A stretch of 5,796 nucleotides of DNA from assembly GCA_028274925.1 (NCBI GenBank), contig JAQCNR010000009.1, forward strand, positions 1 to 5,796. Reading direction: 5' to 3'. The DNA comes from Halovenus sp. (lineage in GTDB: Archaea; Halobacteriota; Halobacteria; Halobacteriales; Haloarculaceae). The notes beneath the pieces were generated by a model. It saw nothing but the letters and a program-made list of their open reading frames with translations, was not told where the DNA came from and did not search any database. Shown one piece after another: positions 1-4,576 of the stretch; the first letter of the stretch is position 1, and every line of letters starts with the position of its first letter. Position numbers and translations under genes: made by a program.

Positions 1-586
1 AGCTCGTGAGCGACTGTGATGAGTGCCTTATCACGTTTATTCGTTGTTCCTTCCTCAGCCATTCGCTTGGCTTCCGTCCAGTCCAGCATATCTGCACGAC
101 TAGGTGAGGGATCGTAGGCGTTGCTTGTGCCTGTTGGTATCCATGCTAACGAGTCTGGAACCTCATCATCAGCCATTTTGAGGACCCGCTTCCCGAATAC
201 ACGGAGTGCAACTCGGTAGTCTTGTTTCGTTTCTTCGCTGAACTCAGGTGGAGCGCGTTCTCGGTTAATCCACACGACAATCTCTTCGGCAACATCTCGA
301 TTTTCAAGCGCCCCCGCGGCCCGCCGACCTGTTCCGCCATTAAGACGCAATGACGGAGGAGTTTGAGATGGCTATAGTCGGTGTACTTCGATTAAAGCAG
401 GTCCAGTTGTCGACTAAATTCGAGAAGGACTTCGGCGTCATCCTCAGAGATAGTTGGCACATCTCCGTCTTCCACTCGCTCATTAGTATTAGCCGACGTG
501 TTTTCGTCCTCAGGCGGTTCATTGGACAGACCTGATCGTTTCTTGATGCGTGTTTGAAGATGTTCAATCTGATCTCTGGTTCCCAT
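1..586 (-). pseudogene. Broken tyrosine recombinase (haloarchaeal integrase), N-terminal part
   Basis: This is the start of a haloarchaeal phage-type integrase, a site-specific tyrosine recombinase. Only the N-terminal SAM-like core-binding region lies in the window; the catalytic domain would be beyond base 1. From the ATG at 586 the reading is open for 64 codons (…LLEFSRQLDLL), then an in-frame TAA at 392-394, then SKYTDYSHLKLLRHC and MAEQVGG in the same frame. At about 318-322 the frame must shift by one base. The new frame then reads GALENRDVAEEIVVWIN, DYRVALRVFGKRV, VPDSLAWIPTGTSNAYDPS and RDKALITVAHE with no stop down to the window edge. The spacing and order of these segments match my memory of intact haloarchaeal integrases. 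Two independent lesions point to an inactive gene. Nearby rows are only about 37-52% G+C, lower than the genes to the right. A sequencing error could explain one lesion but hardly both. The family is sure; loss of function is likely. Confidence 0.85.
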
Positions 587-611
587 TTCTGGTTATATAT
601 GTTATTTACTG

Positions 612-700
612 GGATTTGACCCTTAGCCCTAAAGCCGGCCCTTGGCTTTCTGCCGGGAACGAACGTGAGCGGCGAAAGTCATCCGGACGGATTTGAACCC
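612..700 (-). repeat. Two tRNA T-arm-like words, possible att remnant
   Basis: The words GGATTTGACCC (612-622) and GGATTTGAACCC (689-700) repeat directly 77 bases apart with one base missing in the first. Read on the minus strand the second is GGGTTCAAATCC, which is like the T-stem and T-loop near the 3' end of many tRNA genes. No full tRNA cloverleaf can be folded around either copy, and only about two T-stem pairs form at the right-hand one. Haloarchaeal integrases often use the 3' end of a tRNA gene as target, and their gene usually sits beside the attachment site. A decayed attachment site is therefore possible but unproven. Confidence 0.3.
631..649. repeat. Small inverted repeat
   Basis: AAAGCC (631-636) and GGCTTT (644-649) form a 6-bp stem with a 7-base loop. 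It lies about 45 bases upstream of the integrase remnant. No T-run follows on either strand, so it is not a clear terminator. Its role is unknown. Confidence 0.35.
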
Positions 701-702
701 GA

Positions 703-725
703 GAAGACGAGCGGCGCGAGTCTTC
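703..725. repeat. Small inverted repeat downstream of the channel gene
   Basis: GAAGAC (703-708) and GTCTTC (720-725) can pair around an 11-base loop. An overlapping alternative pairs CGAGCG (708-713) with CGCTCG (725-730). It lies about 37 bases past the stop of the minus-strand channel gene, so it could influence the 3' end of that transcript, but no T-run follows. This is a weak call. Confidence 0.35.
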
Positions 726-761
726 GCTCGTTCACAATTCGGCCCTGACTCTATACCCCGA

Positions 762-1334
762 CTACGAGTACTCGTCGGAACGGCTTTCGGAATTCTGCAC
801 CCACTTCTTTTCGACGTCACGGTTTGCGAGGACGATCAGGTCGCCGTCGTCAGATTCGATTCGGGTTTTCCGCAGGTCAATCCGGCGGATTGTTCCAGAC
901 ACCGACGCCGTATCCACACTGTCTCCGATGTTGAAGTCTTCATCCCGGAGCAGGTAGACGCCAGCGACCGTATCTGCAATCATCTCCTTGAGTGCAAAGG
1001 CGATACCGAGGCCGATGAACCCAGCAGCGGTTCCGAGACTGGCAGCGACCTCTCCGAGGCCGACGATTTTCAACAGCGCAAGCGCGGCCCCGAACCACAG
1101 AAACAGGCCAACGACGACCACCTGCAGGTCGACGATCAACGTCTGGCTCTCAGGGTAGACGCGGTTCAGTATCCCGCGCACCACCGCGAGAATGAATTTG
1201 ATGCTGACGTACGACAGGACGAGAAAGAGAATGCCAGATAGCACGTTCGGGATTGCAGTGATAATCCCGTTGAAGAACTCGGTCGTGACTGAATCGATTG
1301 TCGCGTCGGACGGTGCCGTAGTGGACAGTCGCAT
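762..1334 (-). CDS. Short MscS-family mechanosensitive ion channel
   Basis: This is a 190-residue membrane protein of the MscS (small-conductance mechanosensitive channel) family, which opens under membrane tension to release solutes during osmotic downshock. Hydrophobic stretches at about 22-50 and 70-92 are the first helices. The pore-lining helix follows at about 94-128, with the glycine/alanine pattern GTAAGFIGLGIAFALKEMIA and then AGVYLL. The start of the beta domain is recognisable: FNIGDSV, SGTIRRIDLRKTRI, DGDLIVLANRDV. The protein ends soon after this, so it lacks the C-terminal alpha/beta cage of E. coli MscS (about 286 residues). The ATG at 1334 is preferred over an upstream in-frame ATG at 1445: the extension has no membrane character, and a TATA-like box sits about 27 bases before 1334. 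The neighbouring phosphatase gene is divergent. The family call is strong; the gating properties cannot be read from the sequence. Confidence 0.88.
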   Translation of the reverse strand: MRLSTTAPSDATIDSVTTEFFNGIITAIPNVLSGILFLVLSYVSIKFILAVVRGILNRVYPESQTLIVDLQVVVVGLFLWFGAALALLKIVGLGEVAASLGTAAGFIGLGIAFALKEMIADTVAGVYLLRDEDFNIGDSVDTASVSGTIRRIDLRKTRIESDDGDLIVLANRDVEKKWVQNSESRSDEYS

Positions 1335-1357
1335 TGGCTCTCGATTCGGTGACGACG

Positions 1358-1372
1358 ATGATATGCTTTGGG
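1358..1372 (-). promoter_or_regulatory. Weak TATA/BRE-like promoter for the MscS-like gene
   Basis: On the minus strand the sequence reads CCCAAAGCATATCATC. The CATATC core lies 24-32 bases before the ATG at 1334, with a purine-rich BRE-like AAAG just upstream. This spacing fits a leaderless archaeal transcript and supports the ATG at 1334. The TATA match is weaker than at the other genes here. Confidence 0.4.
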
Positions 1373-1422
1373 AGCAAGGTGCGTTGAGGGCACTTACACA
1401 CTGGTTTCTCTCGATACCGAAG

Positions 1423-1440
1423 CGAAAGAATATTTTATTT
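1423..1440 (+). promoter_or_regulatory. BRE and TATA box for the PAP2-like gene
   Basis: A purine-rich CGAAAGAA (1423-1430) looks like a TFB recognition element. It is followed by TATTTTATTT (1431-1440), centred about 27 bases before the ATG at 1461. Transcription would begin at or next to the start codon, giving a leaderless mRNA. This argues against the longer upstream in-frame start at 1368, which lies before the promoter. Confidence 0.65.
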
Positions 1441-1460
1441 GCCACTTGAAACGGGTCAGT

Positions 1461-2297
1461 ATGTCGTTCCTGTCAGTTTCCCTCCTCGTTGGCGTCGTCG
1501 TCCTTACTGGTATCATCGCTACGTGTACCGTCTGTCTCACTCCCAAGCAGATCAGAAACGCCCGCCAGAACTACGACTCACGGCTCTCTGACCTCGCACC
1601 GTATCTCGTCCTTGCCGGCGTCTTTTTTGTGATCCGACGCTTCACGCAGGGACCGAGCCAGCGGCTTTCCGAAGAGATTGGCGTCAAAATCACCGGGGCG
1701 ATCTACCAGATTGAAGGGCTGTTCGTCGAAGTCATCCAGAACGCGACGCCCGAGTTTCTCATTCCCGTCTTTTCGGGCTTCTACATGTTTGGGTTTGCGT
1801 TCCTGCTGGTCGCGCCGATCGTGGTCTATATTCTTACGCCGGCGATGCGACCACTGAAAGAATTACTCGTGGCGTACATCCTCAACTACGCTGCCGGTGC
1901 AGTCTTTTACACAATCTTTGTCGCTGTCGGGCCGCGAATTTACGTCACCAAACACGTCGACGGACTCATGTACCAGTTCTACCCGTCGACGGCCGATCTG
2001 ACGAGTGTCGTGTCGGAGAACACTGACGTCTTCCCCTCACTGCACACCTCGCTGTCGGTGATCGTGTTGTTGTTCGCGTGGCAGACTCGCGACATTCAGC
2101 CCCGCTGGTTCAACATAACTGCTGTCGTCTCGACGGGAATCGTCCTGGCAACGATGATCTTGGGCATCCACTGGGTGATCGATGTCATTGCCGGTATTGC
2201 GCTGGCAGTTGCCTGTGTCTTCCTCGCGCGCCGGATCGTTAGAGTGACCGAAGGCCGCCTCAGCGAGCCACAGGCCAACGAAACCGAGGCGGTGTAA
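1461..2297 (+). CDS. PAP2/Aur1-like integral membrane phosphatase or lipid head-group enzyme
   Basis: This is a 278-residue membrane protein of the PAP2 superfamily, whose members remove or transfer phosphate groups on membrane lipids or isoprenoid phosphates. About six hydrophobic segments are visible (roughly 4-24, 45-58, 104-126, 133-157, 196-208 and 217-258). The motif FPSLHTS (191-197, with His195) matches PAP2 motif 2, and GIHWVIDVIAG (236-246, with His237 and Asp241) matches motif 3, giving the histidine pair used in phosphoryl transfer. The classic first motif (K-x6-RP) is not obvious, and the usual Ser-Arg at the front of motif 3 is absent. FPSLH together with HWxxD resembles the Aur1/inositolphosphorylceramide-synthase branch more than classic PSGH phosphatases. 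The long hydrophilic loop at about 158-190 precedes the first histidine. The stop codon directly abuts the stop of the next, convergent gene. The superfamily is well supported; the substrate is not known. Confidence 0.85.
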   Translation: MSFLSVSLLVGVVVLTGIIATCTVCLTPKQIRNARQNYDSRLSDLAPYLVLAGVFFVIRRFTQGPSQRLSEEIGVKITGAIYQIEGLFVEVIQNATPEFLIPVFSGFYMFGFAFLLVAPIVVYILTPAMRPLKELLVAYILNYAAGAVFYTIFVAVGPRIYVTKHVDGLMYQFYPSTADLTSVVSENTDVFPSLHTSLSVIVLLFAWQTRDIQPRWFNITAVVSTGIVLATMILGIHWVIDVIAGIALAVACVFLARRIVRVTEGRLSEPQANETEAV

Positions 2298-2696
2298 CTA
2301 CTCGCTGTGCGTCCGTAGGTACTCGACCCAACACTGTCGGTAGTACCCCGAAACGGCAAAGAGCCACAGGCGCAGACAGAGCGTCGCGAGTACGACCCCA
2401 GAGAGAACGATACTCAGTACCGGTTCACGTGCCATCAGCGCTGGCTTTCTGGTGAGCATCTCGACCGGATGCTCGATGAAGAGTTCGACAAGTGGATACT
2501 CCGAGGGGTCGTTGTCTCGAAGCCAGTACTCGAAGTACTGGCCGGCCACGGAGAGTGAAGCGCCGACGCCGAGCACTCCGAACCACGAAAGCGTACTGTA
2601 GGTCTGGCGGCGCGACTGTGATTCGGCAGCAGTCATCGCGAGATAATAGTAGTTGAGCGAGAGCGTGTTTGATAGTTGTGCCTCCACAAGTTCCAC
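2298..2696 (-). CDS. Unrecognised two-helix membrane protein, second gene after the MaoC hydratase
   Basis: I do not recognise this 132-residue protein. It has two hydrophobic segments that should cross the membrane, at about 34-52 (LSWFGVLGVGASLSVAGQY) and 93-116. Between them is a polar, acidic loop (EYWLRDNDPSEYP… at about 56-90). The N-terminal 30 residues carry a tyrosine run (NYYYLAMTAAESQSRR) and look helical. The C-terminus is short, with YYRQCWVEYLR. The start is taken as GTG at 2696, which lies 3 bases after the stop of the MaoC gene and implies translational coupling. ATG codon 21 (2636) is a possible alternative and would still keep both helices. No transporter, enzyme or redox motif is visible. 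Being co-transcribed with the hydratase could mean a link to acyl-CoA metabolism, but that is inference. Confidence 0.7.
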   Translation of the reverse strand: MELVEAQLSNTLSLNYYYLAMTAAESQSRRQTYSTLSWFGVLGVGASLSVAGQYFEYWLRDNDPSEYPLVELFIEHPVEMLTRKPALMAREPVLSIVLSGVVLATLCLRLWLFAVSGYYRQCWVEYLRTHSE

Positions 2697-2699
2697 GTG

Positions 2700-3149
2700 T
2701 TATTCCGCGGCCGCTTCGCGTTTGATGATTCCGAGTCCAATCCAGCTGATGACCGGCTCGTCGTCCTGATTGTAGGCGGTCAGGCGGGAGTCGACGTAGC
2801 CGATGTAGGGATTATCCTCGTCGGGATATTTGTCGACAACTTCACTCTCGGCAGTGAGCGTGTCGCCCGGGCGGACCGGCTTGATCCAGCGGAGTTCGTC
2901 GACACCACGCGCCCCCTGCGACGCGTCGTCGATCATATGTTCGACGAACATTCGCATACAGATGGCAGCGGTGTGCCAGCCACTCGCGGCAAGCCCGTTG
3001 AACATCGTGTCCTTGGCCGCCTCTTCGTCGGTATGAAACGGCTGAGGGTCGTATTTCTCGGCGAATTCGATTATCTCTTTTTTGCTCACTGTCCGCTCAC
3101 CGAACTCTCGCGTATCGCCAATTTCGTAGTCCTCGTAGTATCGTGTCAT
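2700..3149 (-). CDS. MaoC-family (R)-specific enoyl-CoA hydratase-like protein
   Basis: This 149-residue protein has the single hot-dog fold expected of MaoC-type dehydratases, which add water to a trans-2-enoyl-CoA to give a 3-hydroxyacyl-CoA or run the reverse. The key stretch is FAEKYDPQPFHTDEEAA (29-45), which carries the hydratase catalytic pair Asp34 and His39 in the usual D-x4-H arrangement. It is followed by NGLAASGWHTAAICMRM (51-67), the central hot-dog helix. IKPVRPGDTLTAESEV (89-104) is the typical later strand motif. The ATG at 3149 is chosen over one 18 bases upstream because a TATA-like box sits about 28 bases before it and homologous proteins begin near this YxDYEIGD motif. The gene after it starts 3 bases past its stop. 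Nearby dehydrogenases would supply enoyl-CoA substrates. Some MaoC-like proteins act on other thioesters such as mesaconyl-CoA, so the substrate stays open. Confidence 0.88.
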   Translation of the reverse strand: MTRYYEDYEIGDTREFGERTVSKKEIIEFAEKYDPQPFHTDEEAAKDTMFNGLAASGWHTAAICMRMFVEHMIDDASQGARGVDELRWIKPVRPGDTLTAESEVVDKYPDEDNPYIGYVDSRLTAYNQDDEPVISWIGLGIIKREAAAE

Positions 3150-3171
3150 GCGTTCTCTACCGTGCACCGCA

Positions 3172-3181
3172 CAGTATTAAC
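3172..3181 (-). promoter_or_regulatory. TATA-like box for the MaoC operon
   Basis: On the minus strand GTTAATACTG lies about 23-32 bases before the ATG at 3149, which fits a leaderless haloarchaeal promoter. Its upstream (BRE) side is occupied by the palindrome at 3182-3191. Confidence 0.5.
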
Positions 3182-3191
3182 AGTCCGGACT
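3182..3191. promoter_or_regulatory. Perfect 10-bp palindrome at the divergent promoter, possible operator
   Basis: AGTCCGGACT is a perfect inverted repeat directly upstream of the TATA-like box of the MaoC gene, where TFB would bind. It lies about 45 bases upstream of the divergent dehydrogenase TATA box. A dimeric regulator bound here could block the hydratase promoter or activate the other one. No regulator gene is in the window. A short GC-rich palindrome can also arise by chance. Confidence 0.35.
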
Positions 3192-3228
3192 TGTCCGTGA
3201 CTCCCCGCCCAACATCTCAGCTCACTCA

Positions 3229-3242
3229 CTGTAGTATTTATA
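3229..3242 (+). promoter_or_regulatory. TATA box for the acyl-CoA dehydrogenase gene
   Basis: TATTTATA (3235-3242) lies 26-33 bases before the ATG at 3268, which is the usual distance for a leaderless haloarchaeal gene. It supports the chosen start. Another ATG at 3264 is out of frame. Confidence 0.65.
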
Positions 3243-3267
3243 CCCGTGGGGGCCCGTTAGAGTATGT

Positions 3268-4467
3268 ATGACGGTGTCACAAGACACGGGAGCCTTTGGG
3301 GAAGGGGAAACCGAACGAATGATCCGCGAAACAGCACGAGAAGTTGCAGCAGGGTATGACGACGACTACTGGCGGGCGGTGACGGGTCCCGAAAAACGCG
3401 AACCGACGGAGTTCTGGCAGGAGTGTGCCGACGTTGGGTTCCTTGGGGCGACAGTGCCACAGGAGTACGGCGGGGAAGGGATGGGTGTGACAGAGCTGTC
3501 GGCTATCGTCGAGGAACTAACCCGAGAGGGCTGTTTCGGCTCGGAGATGCTGTTCGTGGTCAACATCGTCTTCGGTGCGATTACGCTCACGAAACACGGC
3601 TCTGCCGAGCAGAAATCGGAGTATCTCCCGAAACTGGCAGACGGCGAGATGAACTTCTGCATGGCGCTGACCGAACCCAACGCGGGCCACAACGCGCCAA
3701 ACATGAGCACCTTCGCCGAGGAGACGGAGGATGGCTACGAAATCACCGGGAGCAAACAGTGGATCAGCGGTGCTGACCGCGCCGACAAGATGCTGTTGAT
3801 TGCTCGCACCACGCCGCTCGACGATGTCGAGAAGCGCACCTCGGGGATTACGCTGTTCCTTGCCGACCCGAGCGACGACGCCATCGAACTCCGGGAACTT
3901 GACACGGGCATCCCGACGCCGGAACGGCAGTTCGAGCTCTCGCTGGACGGCTACGAAGCCGCCGAAGAAGACATAATCGGAACGAAAGGAATGGGCTTGT
4001 ATCAGCTGTTCGATACCGTGAATCCGGAGCGACTCGTCGGCGCAGCAGGCGCAGTCGGCACCGGCTACGCAGCACTCGAGCGGGCCGCCGACTACGCACG
4101 CAATCGGGAAGTTTTCGACCAGCCAATCGGTGCCCATCAGGCAGTCCAGCACCCAATTGCGGAGTCGTACTCGAAACTCGAAGCCGCGAATATGCTCGTC
4201 CGGAAGGCTGCGTGGATGATGGATACCAACGTCGACCCCAAGGAAGTCGCAGAAATATCGAACATGGCGAAACTACGGGCGTCGGAAGCCGCACACGAGG
4301 CTACTGACGTTGCTGTGCAGGTCCACGGCGGCAACGGGTTCAGCCGAGATTACGGCGTCATCGAGATGTGGAAAGGCACTCGCCTCGGTCGGGTCGCGCC
4401 CGGGTCGACAGAGATGATGCGAAACCACATCGCCGAACACACGTTGAACCTCCCGCGGTCCTACTAG
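3268..4467 (+). CDS. Acyl-CoA dehydrogenase with IVD/LCAD-type catalytic glutamate
   Basis: This 399-residue flavoenzyme should oxidise an acyl-CoA to a 2,3-enoyl-CoA, passing electrons to electron-transfer flavoprotein. The family domains are in order: an N-terminal helical domain (about 12-125), the beta-barrel (about 130-230, with MALTEPNAG at 132-140 and GSKQWISGAD at 161-170) and the C-terminal helical domain (from about 240, with YARNREVFDQPIGAHQAVQH and QVHGGNGFSRDYGV). In medium-chain enzymes the base is the Glu of YEGT near the C-terminus. Here that site reads VAPGSTEMMR, with Pro378. A glutamate, Glu254 in NPERLVGAAGAVG, stands where isovaleryl-CoA and long-chain dehydrogenases keep theirs. 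The flavin motif TEPNAGHN departs from the common TEPGAGSD. Its length is normal. The gene is divergent from the MaoC operon and convergent with the glutaryl-CoA dehydrogenase. The family is certain; a branched or long-chain substrate is inferred. Confidence 0.92.
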   Translation: MTVSQDTGAFGEGETERMIRETAREVAAGYDDDYWRAVTGPEKREPTEFWQECADVGFLGATVPQEYGGEGMGVTELSAIVEELTREGCFGSEMLFVVNIVFGAITLTKHGSAEQKSEYLPKLADGEMNFCMALTEPNAGHNAPNMSTFAEETEDGYEITGSKQWISGADRADKMLLIARTTPLDDVEKRTSGITLFLADPSDDAIELRELDTGIPTPERQFELSLDGYEAAEEDIIGTKGMGLYQLFDTVNPERLVGAAGAVGTGYAALERAADYARNREVFDQPIGAHQAVQHPIAESYSKLEAANMLVRKAAWMMDTNVDPKEVAEISNMAKLRASEAAHEATDVAVQVHGGNGFSRDYGVIEMWKGTRLGRVAPGSTEMMRNHIAEHTLNLPRSY

Positions 4468-4574
4468 TCGAAACGCTGTCATACTAGACAATGTTTTAGT
4501 TCTGTGCAGCGTTCGTTCTGAACCGAACTGGAAACAGCGTGCTCGAGACAGAAAACTCGAAGCGAACGGTCGAG
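4468..4574. other. Short intergenic region between convergent dehydrogenase genes
   Basis: These 107 bases separate two convergent stops. Forward transcripts could end at the T-rich TGTTTTAGTT (4492-4501), which is the kind of U-tract archaeal RNA polymerase uses. GTTCG (4511-4515) and CGAAC (4524-4528) form a 5-bp stem, and TACTAG occurs twice (4462-4467 and 4482-4487). No small gene was supported. Confidence 0.4.
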
Positions 4575-4576
4575 TT
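4552..4576 (-). terminator. Hairpin plus T-run terminator-like element after the glutaryl-CoA dehydrogenase
   Basis: Read on the minus strand, AACTCGA and TCGAGTT (4570-4576 and 4554-4560) form a perfect 7-bp stem around a 9-base loop. The stem begins inside the TAA stop codon and runs into TTTTCTGT. The layout resembles an intrinsic terminator, although archaea rely mainly on the T-run. Confidence 0.45.

Larger units (their letters stand above)
587..761. other. Gene-free gap beside the integrase remnant
   Basis: No convincing gene lies here. The left edge (590-610) is AT-rich and contains TATATA-like sequence, but it is too close to the integrase ATG for a standard leaderless start. The rest holds two small hairpins (631-649 and 703-725) and two related T-arm-like words (612-622 and 689-700). 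It lies between a mobile-element gene and an ordinary chromosomal gene, so it may carry the boundary of an old integrated element. That last point is inference. Confidence 0.5.

Noticed and set aside
675..765. Possible minus-strand tRNA gene around GGGTTCAAATCC
   Set aside because: No acceptor, D or anticodon stems can be formed and the T-stem pairs poorly, so it is at most a fragment.
629..820. Minus-strand 63-codon open frame over the gap and the channel gene end
   Set aside because: It overlaps the 3' end of the channel gene in another frame and covers the T-arm-like repeat, with no promoter or family signal.
693..1241. Plus-strand open frame of 182 codons opposite the channel gene
   Set aside because: It lies almost entirely antisense to the well-recognised MscS gene, has no family resemblance, and reflects codon bias in GC-rich DNA.
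1335..1445. Longer N-terminus for the MscS-like protein starting at 1445
   Set aside because: The added 37 residues are not membrane-like, cross the divergent promoter region, and the TATA-like box fits the start at 1334.
2676..3200. Plus-strand open frame of 174 codons
   Set aside because: It overlaps the MaoC gene on the opposite strand, has no promoter-like box at a sensible distance, and has no recognisable fold.
3517..4152. Minus-strand open frame of 211 codons
   Set aside because: It is antisense to the acyl-CoA dehydrogenase, is rich in R, V and C, and shows no domain.
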